A stretch of DNA of 64,000 nucleotides from Ramlibacter terrae (GTDB lineage: Bacteria > Pseudomonadota > Gammaproteobacteria > Burkholderiales > Burkholderiaceae_C), in the NCBI GenBank assembly GCA_013127575.1, contig CP053418.1:2604001-2668000 (forward strand), written 5' to 3'. The translations under genes and the position numbers were made by a program. The first letter of the stretch is position 1. Each line of letters starts with the position of its first letter. The notes beneath the pieces were generated by a model. The model searched no databases, had not been told where the DNA came from, and was given only the letters and a program-made list of their open reading frames with translations. This document shows positions 1 to 10,499 of this stretch, piece by piece.

Positions 1-1251
1 GCGGCCGGCCGGCCCGGCACCGTCACTTCGCGCGCCAGCCGGATCATGTGCTCCAGCGGCGTGTCCTGCGGCCGCAGCACATCGAGTTCCTGCTGCGCGA
101 AGTAGCCGATCGCCGGCCCTTGCCTTCGGTGATGTTGCCGGCCAGCGGCGGCATCGTGCGCGCGATGGTCTTCACCAGCGTCGACTTGCCCCGGCCGTTG
201 GCGCCCAGGATGCCGATGCGCTGTCCGGCCATGACCGAGCGGTTCACGCCGCGCAGGATCGTCTTCGCCGGCGCGTCTTCCATCCGGTAGCCGAAGTCGG
301 CGTCGGTGATCGACAGCATCGGGTTCGGCAGGTTGGCCGGCTCCTTGAACTCGAAGGTGAACTCCGCGTCCGCCAGCAGCGGCGCGATCTTCTCCATCCG
401 TTCCAGCGCCTTGACGCGGCTCTGCGCCTGCTTGGCCTTGCTGGCTTTTGCCTTGAAGCGGTCGATGAACTTCTGCAGGTGCGCGATCTTGTCCTGCTGC
501 TTGGAGAAGGCGGCCTGCTGCAGCTCCATCTGCTGCGCGCGCAAGGTCTCGAAGCCGCTGTAGTTGCTGCCGTAGCGGGTGAGCTGCTGCGCGTCGATGT
601 GCAGCGTGACCTTGGTGACGGCGTCGAGGAATTCGCGGTCGTGGCTGATCACCACCAGCGTGCCGGCATAGCGTTGCAGCCACGATTCGAGCCAGACCGG
701 GGCGTCGAGGTCCGGTGGTTGGTCGGCTCGTCGAGCAGCAGGAGGTCGGACGGGCACATCAGCGCGCGCGCCAGTTGCAGGCGCATGCGCCAGCCGCCGG
801 AGAAGCTGTTGACCGGCTTGTACAGCTCGTCGACCCGGAAGCCGAGGCCGAGGATCAGCGCCTGCGCGCGCGGCACCGCGTCGTGCTCGCCCGCATCGGC
901 CAGGTCGGAATAGACATGGGCGATGGCCATGCCGTCGCCGCTGTCCTCGGCGGCCGTGAGCTGCTCGCGCAGCGCGGCCAGCCGCGTGTCGCCGGCCAGC
1001 ACGAAGTCGGTGGCGGGCTGTTCGGTCTCGGGCATGTGCTGCTCGACCTGCGCCATCTGCCAGTGCGCGGGCAGCGAGAAATCGCCGCCGTCCTCGTGCA
1101 GGGTGCCATTGAGCAGCGCGAACAGCGTGGACTTGCCGGCGCCGTTGCGCCCGACCGGGCCGACCGACTCGCCGGGGTTGATGGTGACGGAAACCTTGTC
1201 CGGGAGCACCTTGGCGCCGCGGCGCAAGGTCACGTTGCGAAGCTGGATCAC
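1..1251 (-). CDS. ABC-F family ATPase, YheS/Uup-like (3' end outside window)
   Basis: Soluble twin-ATPase protein of the ABC-F family, whose members act on ribosomes rather than as transporters. Read from a GTG at 1251, the first ATPase domain shows Walker A GRNGAGKST near residue 34, signature SGGWRMRL and Walker B LLLLDEPTNH. Next come the H-loop VISHDREF and a charged linker rich in K, Q and R (about residues 220-300), as in ABC-F arms. A second Walker A, GANGRGKST, follows, and the gene then runs off the window. There is no membrane segment. The frame breaks near 720 and 105. The GTG overlaps the stop of the upstream trans-sulfuration gene, so the two are probably cotranscribed. The linker favours YheS over EttA or Uup; the subfamily is inference. 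Confidence 0.9.
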
Positions 1252-2503
1252 TGGGCGGCTTCCAGCTTCTGGAAGGCCTGCTCGAAGTCGTCGAGCAGGT
1301 CCGCCGTCGCCTCGATGCCCAGCGACACGCGGATCAGCGATTCGGCGATGTCCATGCTGCGGCGCATCTCTTCGCCCATCTCCCAGAAGATGGTGCGCGC
1401 GGCCGGCAGGGCCAGCGTGCGGTTGTCGCCGAGGTGGCTGGACTTGATCACGAGCTGCAGGCCGTTGAGCACGTCGAACGGGTCCACGCCGTCGACCGTC
1501 TCGAAGCTGAGCAGGCCGCCGAAGGAGCGGAACAGCGAGGCCGCGCGCTCGTGCTGCGCATGGCTCGCCAAGCCGGGGTAGTGCACCTTCGAGACCAGCG
1601 GACAGGCTTCGAGCCAGCGCGCCAGCGCTAGGGCGTTTGCGCACACGCGCTCCATGCGCAGCGTCAGCGTCTCGGCGCCGGTGGCGATGCGGTGGCCGTG
1701 TTCGGCACTCAGCGTGCCGCCCAGGTCGCGCAGGCCCTTCTTGCGGATCTGCAGCAGGCCCCAGTTGGCCTGCGCGCCCTTGCGGTAGGCGGGCAGCAGG
1801 TTGGGGTAGGCGCTCCAGTCGAACAGGCCGGTGTCGGAGACCGAGCCGCCAAGCGCATTGCCGTGGCCGCAGATGCCCTTGGACAGCGAATGGATCACCA
1901 GCGAGGCGCCCACGGCCTTGCCGCGGAACAGGTGCGGCGTGGTCAGCGTGTTGTCGACGATGTAGACGATGCCGCGCGCGTTGCACAGCTTGCCGATGCC
2001 GGCGAGGTCGGCCACCTGCGTGCGCGGATTGGCGATGGTCTCGACGAACACCATGCGGGTCTGCGGGCGCAGCGCCTGTTCGACGTTGGCCGCTTCGGTG
2101 GCGTCGACCAGCGTCACCTCGACGCCCGGGTTGGACAGCGTGTTGAACCAGCTCGCGGTGTTGCCGAACAGGAAGCGGCTGGCCACCACGTGGTCGCCGC
2201 GCTGCAGCAGCGCCGTCATCGTGGAGATGATGGCCGCCATGCCGGTGGCGAAGCTCACCGTGCCGACGGCTTCCTCCATCAGGGTGATCTTGGCTTCGGG
2301 GCCGCGGTGGTGGGGTTGCCACGGCGACCGTAGACGTAGCCGCTCTTGTCGCCCCGGAACACGGCGGTGAGGTCTTCGGCACGCTCATAGCCGTAGCCGG
2401 TGGCTACGTGCAGGGGCTTGTGGGTGGCTCCGTGCTCGATGCCGGCCTGGCGGTCGGCGTGCAGGATGCGGGTGGACAGGTCACGGGTCATAGATCCGCG
2501 CAT
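1248..2503 (-). CDS. Cystathionine gamma-synthase family PLP enzyme (MetZ/MetB-like)
   Basis: PLP-dependent enzyme of the trans-sulfuration (Cys/Met metabolism) family, about 415 residues, cytoplasmic. Visible features are the N-terminal YGRRGNPTTAALE block near residue 60, the cofactor-binding SFATGMAAI segment, and the Schiff-base lysine in HSLSKGICGHGNALGG. The family joins an activated homoserine to a sulfur donor or performs related gamma-replacement or elimination; which substrate applies here cannot be read from sequence. Two in-frame ATGs lie at 2503 and 2491, and the second gives MTRDLSTRILHADR, the more usual N terminus. One frame break near 2310. The stop overlaps the GTG of the ABC-F gene. 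Confidence 0.88.
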
Positions 2504-2544
2504 TTTCGCACTGCAGCAAAGATGGTGCTGGGGGCGAGGGACAG

Positions 2545-2690
2545 AGCGCCTGCGGCGGGCCGTACGCAGAGGACGCAGAGGTTGCGCAGAAGTCGCAAAA
2601 GGGAACCGAAGACCTTTGAAGTTTTCTTTGCCTTTTCTGCGTCCTCTGCGAATCCTTCGCGTCCTCTGCGTACAGCCCGCGGCAGGCGCT
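2545..2690. repeat. Inverted-repeat element, copy A of three
   Basis: Imperfect inverted repeat with arms of about 60 bases, the ends being AGCGCCTGC and its complement. Inside each arm is the ACGCAGAGGACGC/CTCTGCG core shared with the elements at 45021-45121 and 55207-55307. It lies between prmB (stop at 2715) and the start of the trans-sulfuration gene, both on the minus strand. It could fold as a long RNA hairpin. This copy is longer than the other two because its arms extend into GC-rich flanks. Confidence 0.75.
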
Positions 2691-2714
2691 CCGCCGGTTC
2701 TACGGTCCCGGTCG

Positions 2715-3571
2715 TCAGGAAATCAGTGCTTCGCGGGTCAGCAGCAGCACCGGTCTTCCCCGCGCTCGTCTCCAGCCACACCGCTTCCAGTTGCGGAAAC
2801 GCCGCTTCGAAATTCACGCGCTCGTTGCCGATCTCCAGCACCAGCACGCCGTGCTCCGCCAGCCGCGACGGCAGATCGCGCAGCAGTTGCCGGATGAAAT
2901 CCATGCCGTCCTCCCCACCCGCCAGCGCCAGCACCGGCTCGGCCTGGTACTCGGGCGGCAACTGCGCCATGCTGGCGGCGTTGACGTACGGCGGGTTGCA
3001 CAGCACCAGTCGTAAGGCCCCGGCAGGGCGGCCAGGCCGTCGGATTCGACCAGCGTGATGCGGTCCTGCAATCGGTGCTTGTCGACGTTGACCTGCGCCA
3101 CGGCCAGCGCGTCGAGCGAGATGTCGGCCGCGTCGACCGTGATGTCCGGATAGGCCATTGCTGCCAGCACCGCCAGGCTGCCGTTGCCGGTGCACAGGTC
3201 CAGCACCCGTTGCGTGTGCTCGCCGAGCCACGGGTCGATCGCGCCGTCGGCGACCAGTTCGGCGATGAAGCTGCGCGGCACGATGGCGCGCTCGTCGACG
3301 TAGAACGGCACGCCTTGCAGCCAGGCCTCGCGGGTCAAGTACGCGGCGGGTTTGCGGCTTTCGATCCGCTGCTCGATGAGCGCATGGATCTCGTCCTGCT
3401 CCTCGTCGTGCAGCTCCTGCTCGGCGTGCTGGTCGAGTTCGTCCAGCGGCAGGCACTGGCTCCACAACACCAGCCACGCCGCTTCGTCAAAGGCGTTGGT
3501 GGTGCCATGGCCGAAGCCGACGCCGGCCGCCTCGAGCTCGCGCGCCGCCGCTTCCACCGCCTCGATCAGCT

Positions 3572-3575
<4 letters not shown>
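2715..3575 (-). CDS. prmB: Ribosomal protein L3 N5-glutamine methyltransferase
   Basis: SAM-dependent methyltransferase of the HemK/PrmB family, which methylates a glutamine side chain; PrmB acts on ribosomal protein L3. About 287 residues. The N-terminal helical substrate domain is followed by the SAM-binding [13 protein letters not shown] near residue 125. The hallmark catalytic NPPYV motif appears once the break near 3012 is repaired ([10 protein letters not shown]). A second break near 2748 shifts the C-terminal strand that ends in LLTREALIS. The ATG at 3575 overlaps the dapE stop (ATGA), so translation is coupled. PrmC is the alternative, but the long N-terminal domain with [18 protein letters not shown] is PrmB-like. 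Confidence 0.9.
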
Positions 3576-4717
<1,142 letters not shown>

Positions 4718-4721
4718 CGCG

Positions 4722-5869
4722 TCAATGCTTCACGTCGAGCGTAATTTCGGTGAACGAAGGTTCGTCGTCCATCTCGTCGCCGTCTTCCTGCTCCGGGGCC
4801 GCGAGGCCGGCGGCGCTGTTCTGCAGCCGCCATTGCAGGTTGGTGGGCGAGTCGGCGTACGACAGGCCCTCCTTGCGGTCGACCGTGCCGTCGATGATCA
4901 GGCGCGCGATGTCCATCTCGAAGGTCTGCGAGCCCTCGGCCATGGACTTCTCCATCGCCTCCTTGACGCCGGAGAAGTCGCCCTTTTCGATCAGCTCGGC
5001 GATCAGCTTGGTGTTCAGCAGCACTTCCACCGCCGGCGCGCGGCCGCCGGTGACGGTGCGCAGCAGGCGCTGCGAAACCACGGCGCGCAGGGCCGCGGCA
5101 GGTCGCCCAGCATCGTCGGACGCACTTCCACCGGGTAGAACGACAGGATCCGGTTCAGCGCCTGGTAGCTGTTGTTGGCGTGCATGGTCGCCAGGCACAG
5201 GTGGCCCGACTGCGCGTAGGCAATGGCGGCGGACATCGTCTCGCGGTCGCGGATTTCGCCGACCAGGATGACGTCGGGCGCCTGCCGCAGCGCGTTCTTC
5301 AGCGCCGCCTGCATCGACTGCGTGTCGGTGCCGACCTCGCGCTGGTTCACCACCGACTTCTTGTTGGTGAACAGGAATTCGACCGGGTCTTCGATGGTGA
5401 GGATGTGGCCGGACACGCGCTCGTTGCGGAAGTCCATCATCGACGCGAGCGTGGTGCTCTTGCCGGCGCCGGTGGAACCGACCATCAGCAGCAGGCCGCG
5501 CTTTTCCATGATCAGCTCGCCCAGGATCATGGGCACGGAGAGCGATTCCAGCGGCGGGATGTCGGTCGTGATGTAGCGGATGACGGCCGCATAGGTACCG
5601 CGCTGGCGCATGGCGCTGAAGCGGAAGTTGCCGACGCCGGCGATGGCATACGCCATGTTCAGCTCGCCGGTCTGCTCCAGTTCTTCCATGCGCTGGTAGG
5701 GGAGAACCTCCGCCAGCAGGCTGCGCGTCGCATCCGGCGGCAGCAGCTGGTTGTTGATCGGCAGGCACTGCCCGTTGATCTTGATCAGCGCCGGCGAGTG
5801 GGCCGACAGGAAGACGTCCGACGCCTTCTTCTCGGCCATCAGGCGCAGGATGCGTTCCATCGTGCTCAT
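4722..5869 (-). CDS. pilU: Type IV pilus retraction-type ATPase PilU
   Basis: PilT/PilU secretion-ATPase-fold motor that powers type IV pilus retraction from the cytoplasmic side of the inner membrane. About 382 residues. The N terminus [19 protein letters not shown] is PilU-like. Walker [13 protein letters not shown] is near residue 134, followed by the Asp box [10 protein letters not shown], Walker [13 protein letters not shown] and the His box ATMHAN. A long acidic C-terminal tail, about residues 340-380, fits PilU better than PilT. One break near 5105. The gene lies inside the dap run, 28 bases after dapD and immediately before dapE; no pilT is in the window. Confidence 0.92.
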
Positions 5870-5897
5870 CGGGTTCCCTCTCCGCCGGTGGGCTGGC

Positions 5898-6721
5898 TCA
5901 ATCGCGCAGCAGGTCGTTCAGGCTGGTGGTCGAACGGGTCTTCGCGTCCACCTTCTTGACGATGATGGCGGCGTACAGGTTGTAGCGGCCGTTGTCCTTG
6001 GGCAGGCTGCCCGAGATCACCACCGAGCCGGCCGGCACGCGCCCGTAGTGGGTCTCGCCGGTGGCGCGGTCGTAGATGGGCGTGCTCTGGCCGATGTACA
6101 CACCCATGGAGATCACCGAGTTCTCTTCGACGATCACGCCTTCGACCACTTCGGAGCGCGCGCCGATGAAGCAGTTGTCTTCGATGATGGTCGGGTTGGC
6201 CTGCAGCGGCTCCAGCACGCCGCCGAGGCCGACGCCGCCGGACAGGTGGACGTTCTTGCCGACCTGCGCGCAGGAACCGACGGTGGCCCGGTGTCGACCA
6301 TGGTGCCTTCGTCGACGAACGCGCCGATGTTCACGTAGCTGGGCATGAGGATCGCGCCCTTGGCGATGAAGCTGCCGCGGCGGGCCACGGCCGGCGGCAC
6401 CACGCGCACGCCGGTGGCGGCCATTTCCTCGGGCGTCAGGTGCGCGAACTTGGTGGGGACCTTGTCGAAGAAGGCGAGGTCGCCGGCCTTCATGACGACG
6501 TTGTCGTTCAAGCGGAAGGACAGCAGCACCGCCTTCTTGATCCACTGGTGCACCGTCCACTTGCCGACGGCTTCGCGACTGGCCACGCGCAGCTTGCCGA
6601 CGTTCAGTTCCGCGATCACGTGTTCGACCGCTTCCGCGATCTCCTTCGGCGCATGGCCGGCGGAAAGGCTGGCGCGGTTCTCCCACGCGTTGTCGATGAT
6701 CTGCTGGAGTTGCTGGGTCAT
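5898..6721 (-). CDS. dapD: Tetrahydrodipicolinate N-succinyltransferase
   Basis: Transfers succinyl from succinyl-CoA to tetrahydrodipicolinate, the step before DapC and DapE. About 274 residues. The N-terminal helical domain ([25 protein letters not shown]) is followed by a left-handed beta-helix of hexapeptide repeats from about residue 105 to 235, including [20 protein letters not shown] and [10 protein letters not shown]. Repair of the single break near 6285 restores [14 protein letters not shown], a conserved stretch of this family. The start at 6721 lies nine bases after the dapC stop. Confidence 0.96.
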
Positions 6722-6729
6722 GGAAAAAT

Positions 6730-7929
6730 CTACTTGTTGGAACCTTGGACGAACTGCACGATGCGGTGCGCGGCTTCGAGGCATTCGGCGGTGTCGGCCA
6801 CCAGCGCCATGCGCACGCGCCCGGCGCCGGGATTGGACCCGTGCGCCTCGCGGGCCGGAAGCTGCCCGGCAGCACGACCACATTGTATTGAGCCAGCAGG
6901 TCGCGGGCGAACGCCGTGTCGCTTCCGCGCACCCCCGCCCACAGGTAGAAGGCGGCGTCGGGCAGGCGCACGTCGAGCACCTGCTCGAGCAGCGGCGTCA
7001 CCTGCGCGAACTTGCGGCGGTACTGTTCGCGGTTGTCGACCACGTGCGCCTCGTCGTTCCGGGCCGCCACGCTGGCCGACTGGACGATCGGCGCCATCGC
7101 GCTGCCGTGGTAGGTGCGATAGAGCAGGAAGTCCTTGAGCAGCGCCGCGTCGCCGGCGACGAAACCGCTGCGCATGCCGGGCACGTTGCTGCGCTTGGAC
7201 AGGCTGGTGAAGGCGACCAGGCCGCGGAAATCCTTGCGACCCAGCTGCGTCGCGGCTTCGAGCCCGCCGAGCGGCGCCTCGTCGCGGAAGTAGATCTCGC
7301 TGTAGCACTCGTCCGAGGCGATCACGAAGCCGTGCCGGTCCTGCAACGCGAACAGCTTGCGCCACTCGTCCAGCGGCATCACCGCGCCCGTGGGGTTGCC
7401 GGGCGAGCAGACGTACAGCAACTGCGTCTTCGCCCGTGTCGCCTCGGGAACGCTGTCCCAGTCGACGGCGAAGTTGCGCGCCGGGTCGCTCGGCGCGTAG
7501 TAAGGCTCGGCGCCGGCCAGCAGGGCCGCGCCCTCGTAGATCTGGTAGAACGGATTGGGGCAGACGACCACGGCCGGCCGGGTCGGGTCGATGACGGCCG
7601 GGCGAAGGCGAACAGGGCCTCGCGCGAGCCGTTGACCGGCAGCACCGGCTGCCGGCGTCGAGCGCGACGCCGTAGCGGCGCTGCATCCAGCCGGCGCAGG
7701 CGCGCCGCAGTTCCTGCGTGCCGGCAGTGGGCGGATAGCCGGACAGGTCGTGCCCCGGCACCTCCATCGCGCCGGCCAGCGCCTGCTTGATGAACGCCGG
7801 GGTGGGGTGCTTCGGCTCGCCGATGCCCAGGCTGATGGGGCGCAACGCGGGGTTCGGCGTGACGCCGGCGAACAGCTCCCGCAGCCGGGCGAAGGGGTAG
7901 GGCTGCAGGCGGGACAACAGGGGATTCAT
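6730..7929 (-). CDS. dapC: Succinyldiaminopimelate transaminase
   Basis: Class I/II PLP aminotransferase, about 400 residues, expected to make N-succinyl-LL-DAP from the keto precursor. Visible are [10 protein letters not shown] near the N terminus, [18 protein letters not shown], the Schiff-base lysine in [15 protein letters not shown] and the C-terminal arginine segment GRVRMALVA. Breaks lie near 7655, 7600 and 6850. As first gene of dapC-dapD-pilU-dapE-prmB it completes three consecutive steps of the succinylase branch. The ATG at 7929 faces the divergent lipoprotein gene across 143 bases. Confidence 0.93.
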   Translation of the reverse strand: MNPLLSRLQPYPFARLRELFAGVTPNPALRPISLGIGEPKHPTPAFIKQALAGAMEVPGHDLSGYPPTAGTQELRRACAGWMQRRYGVALDAGSRCCRSTARARPCSPSPGRHRPDPAGRGRLPQSVLPDLRGRGPAGRRRALLRAERPGAQLRRRLGQRSRGDTGEDAVAVRLLARQPHGRGDAAGRVAQAVRVAGPARLRDRLGRVLQRDLLPRRGAARRARSRDAAGSQGFPRPGRLHQPVQAQQRARHAQRFRRRRRGAAQGLPALSHLPRQRDGADRPVGQRGGPERRGARGRQPRTVPPQVRAGDAAARAGARRAPARRRLLPVGGGARKRHGVRPRPAGSIQCGRAAGQLPAREAHGSNPGAGRVRMALVADTAECLEAAHRIVQFVQGSNK

Positions 7930-7951
7930 GCGCGGATTATCCTTGCCCGCG

Positions 7952-7970
7952 GGTATCGATTGCCGATACC
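7952..7970. promoter_or_regulatory. Inverted repeat upstream of dapC (possible operator)
   Basis: A perfect seven-base inverted repeat, GGTATCG-N5-CGATACC, lies 23 bases upstream of the dapC start in the gap between two divergent genes. Size and position suit a repressor site for the dap operon or for the divergent lipoprotein gene. No regulator is identified and it could be chance. Confidence 0.35.
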
Positions 7971-8072
7971 GGCGGTGGCGGCGGATCGGTCTCGCGGAGA
8001 AAGCCGAGCGGGCGGCGGCGGGTGGCTGCACATTTCGCCGCACAAGCATGTGCTTGGGTCACCTGGTTCCCC

Positions 8073-8534
8073 ATGAACGCCACCCGTCGCGCCTCCCGCT
8101 TCGCCCTGCCTGCCGCCCGCTGGAGCGCCGCGCTCGTCGCCGGCGCCACGCTCGCCGGCTGCTACGTCGTCCCGATGCAGCCCGCCTCGCCGGCGCCCGC
8201 GGTGCACGTCGTGCCGGTGCCGGCGCCCGGCCCGGTGACCTTCACCGCCCGGCTGTACCCGGCCAACGACCTCGCGACGCCGTACGGGATGGTGGGCGCG
8301 GTGGTGACCAACGACCTGAACGGCCGCGGCCACTTCAGCACGGCGATCAACGGCGAGACCTTCACGGGCGAGGCGACGCGTGCGGCGGGATCGTCACGCG
8401 AAGGCGTGGCCAACGGTGCGGGCAACCGCGGCGGCTACATCAACTGCCGCTACACGATGAACAACGCGACGCTCGGCACCGGCACCTGCCGCCTGAACAA
8501 CGGCGCGGCCTTCACGATGCACGTGGGCGGCTGA
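8073..8534 (+). CDS. Small predicted lipoprotein, function unknown
   Basis: Protein of about 153 residues that I do not recognise. The N terminus has basic residues, a hydrophobic stretch (ALVAGATLAGCYV) and a lipobox LAGC with Cys near residue 30, so it is probably an exported lipoprotein. A Pro/Ala/Val-rich linker follows. The C-terminal half (residues 55-150) is rich in Gly, Asn and Thr, alternates like beta structure and has one cysteine pair (NCRYTMNN, GTCRLNN). The reading frame is intact. It overlaps the 3' end of the convergent DUF72 gene by about 23 bases. Confidence 0.7.
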   Translation: MNATRRASRFALPAARWSAALVAGATLAGCYVVPMQPASPAPAVHVVPVPAPGPVTFTARLYPANDLATPYGMVGAVVTNDLNGRGHFSTAINGETFTGEATRAAGSSREGVANGAGNRGGYINCRYTMNNATLGTGTCRLNNGAAFTMHVGG

Positions 8535-9440
8535 CCGGCGCCGGCGTGCCGGCTTGCTGGAGGGCCGGCACCCCCAGCATGTCCATCAGCTGCCGCGCGT
8601 TGTCCGGCGCATGCCGCTTGTCGGTGTTGTCGAAGTAGCAGTAGACATCGCGCCGTGCGCAGTCGGGCGGCGGATCGCCGGGGGCGACCAGGCGCGCGTC
8701 TTCCGGCTGGCCGCCTTCGGACCACGCGCGCATGCAGCGCGCCCAGCGCGCCAGTTCCTCCGTGCTGTAGCGGCTGTTGTACAGCTCGGTCGAGCCGTGC
8801 AGCCGCATGTAGACGAAGTCGGAGGTCACGTCCTCGTACAGCGGCCAAGGCTCCGGCGTGTCGGCGACCACACAGGCGACGCGGTGCTTGCGCAGCAGGC
8901 GGATGAAGGCGGGCGTGACGAAGCTCTCGTGCCGCACCTCCACGGCATGCCGCAGGCGGCGGCTGCGGTCCACCTGCAGGCATTCGCGGCCGTCCAGGCG
9001 CGCGTCGCGTTCCAGCGCCAGTTCGGCCGCCTTCAGCGTGGTCTTCGGCAGCAGCCGGAAGAACGCGTCGAACAGTTCCGGGTCGAACTTCATGGTGGCC
9101 GGGAACTGCCAGAGGATCGGTCCCAGCTTGTCGCCCAGCTCGAACAGGCCCGAGGCGAAGAAGTTCGCCAGCGCCACGCGCACGTTGCGCAGGCGCAGCA
9201 TGTGCGTGATGTAGCGGCTGCCCTTGACGGCGAAGACGAAGCCGCGCGGCGTCTGCCGCTGCCACATCGCGTAGCTCGAAGGGCGCTGCAGCGAGTAGAA
9301 CGAGCCGTTCAGCTCCAGCGAGGGGAAGGCGCGCGCGGCGTGTTCCAGCTCGCGCGCCTGCGCCAGTCCCTTGGGGTAGAAGTGGCCGCGCCACGGGTGT
9401 AGCGCCAGCCGGAGACGCCGATCAGGATCCTGCCTGCCAT
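8512..9440 (-). CDS. DUF72 (YecE-like) family protein
   Basis: Cytoplasmic protein of about 310 residues of the DUF72/YecE family, a TIM-barrel-like fold whose biochemical role is not settled. Conserved features are the N-terminal ILIGVSGWRY, then FVFAVKGSRYITH near residue 80, LGPILWQFPATMKFD, the AVEVRHESF segment near 175, and the C-terminal VYCYFDNTDKRHAPDNA. One break near 9395. The C-terminal tail after about residue 295 reads antisense into the lipoprotein gene and is probably not conserved. The start ATG at 9440 has GGAGG close upstream. Confidence 0.85.
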
Positions 9441-9462
9441 GCCTCCGTTTGTGCCAGAAGAT

Positions 9463-9480
9463 GCGGCCCCGCGGGGCCGC
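9463..9480. terminator. GC hairpin between MHYT and DUF72 genes
   Basis: A perfect 18-base palindrome, GCGGCCCC/GGGGCCGC, lies just past the stop of the MHYT gene and before the DUF72 start, both on the minus strand. It lacks a clear T-run on that strand, so it is a weak or Rho-assisted terminator at best. Confidence 0.45.
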
Positions 9481-9484
9481 TTCC

Positions 9485-10257
9485 TCAGCGCGCGCCGGCC
9501 CGGGCGGCGGCCCGGCTGCGCTGCGCGCCGGCCCACTGGAACATCTGGTCGATCGAGATCAGCGCGGCCATGCCCAGCGTGGCGAAGGCCACCACGGCGT
9601 ACAGGTCCATCGACGGCACGTAGCCGAAGCCCGGGGCGGCGCGTTGCGGTTGTCGGTGGTGCAGATGAACTCGGCCGCCGTCATGCCGGTGTAGTGCATG
9701 GCGCAGACGGCGATGCCCATCAGCACGGCCGCCGCGAGGCGCAGGCGCAGCGTCGCCGTGTTGAAGGCGAGCCAGAGCGCGGCGGTCGCCGCCACGACGG
9801 CGATCACCGCGGACAGGGCGACGATGCCGTAGTCCCAGCGGATGTAGCCGCCGATGCGCATGCCGAACATGCCGAGGTAGTGCATCACCACCACGCCCAT
9901 CCCCAGCATGAAGCCGGCGCCCAACAGGCGGGGCACGTGGTTGGGCGCCTTGGCGACGAACGCCAGCGCGGCGGAAGTCGCGAGCACCGCGGCGACCAGC
10001 GAAACGCCGGTTTCCAGCATCGAGTAGCTGCTCGCCACGTCGAGCTTGAGCGCGAGCATGCCGATGAAGTGCATGGCCCAGACGCCGACGCCGCCGAGCG
10101 CCAGGCCGGCGGCGCCGGCGTTGAACAGGCTGATGCGGCCGTCGCGCTCGCGGATGCGCCGCGCCGCGGTCAGGGCCACGAAGGATCCCAGCACCGAAAT
10201 GGCGAAGGAAATGAAGACATAGGACAGCTGGAAGCTGGACGAAACGACCTGGTTCAT
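9485..10257 (-). CDS. MHYT-domain integral membrane protein
   Basis: Integral membrane protein of about 257 residues consisting almost entirely of an MHYT domain, a proposed sensor module for oxygen, CO or NO through bound metal. The repeated signatures appear as WAMHFIGM near residue 60, VMHYLGMFGM near 118 and AMHYTGM near 195, each at a membrane helix. About seven hydrophobic helices are visible. There is no attached GGDEF, EAL or kinase domain, so it is a stand-alone MHYT protein. One break near 9640 shifts the last helix. Confidence 0.85.
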
Positions 10258-10499
10258 GGGCTCACTCGGTGGAAGGTGGCCGACTGTAAGCAGTGCGTTA
10301 CATCCGTGGGGTTCTTGCGTGCTGTAGTAGGACAGGCAAGCGTGAAGGATTTCGCTTAATCCGGAAGTTCAGCTCGGCCGTGGCGGGCGGCGGCTGCCGC
10401 TGAAGGGCTGCCGGGGGCTGCGGTTATGATTTCCCGCATTCGGACGCCGGCTGCCAGCCGGCGTTCTCATTCGCGTCAGCCAAATCAAGGCGAGGGGTC

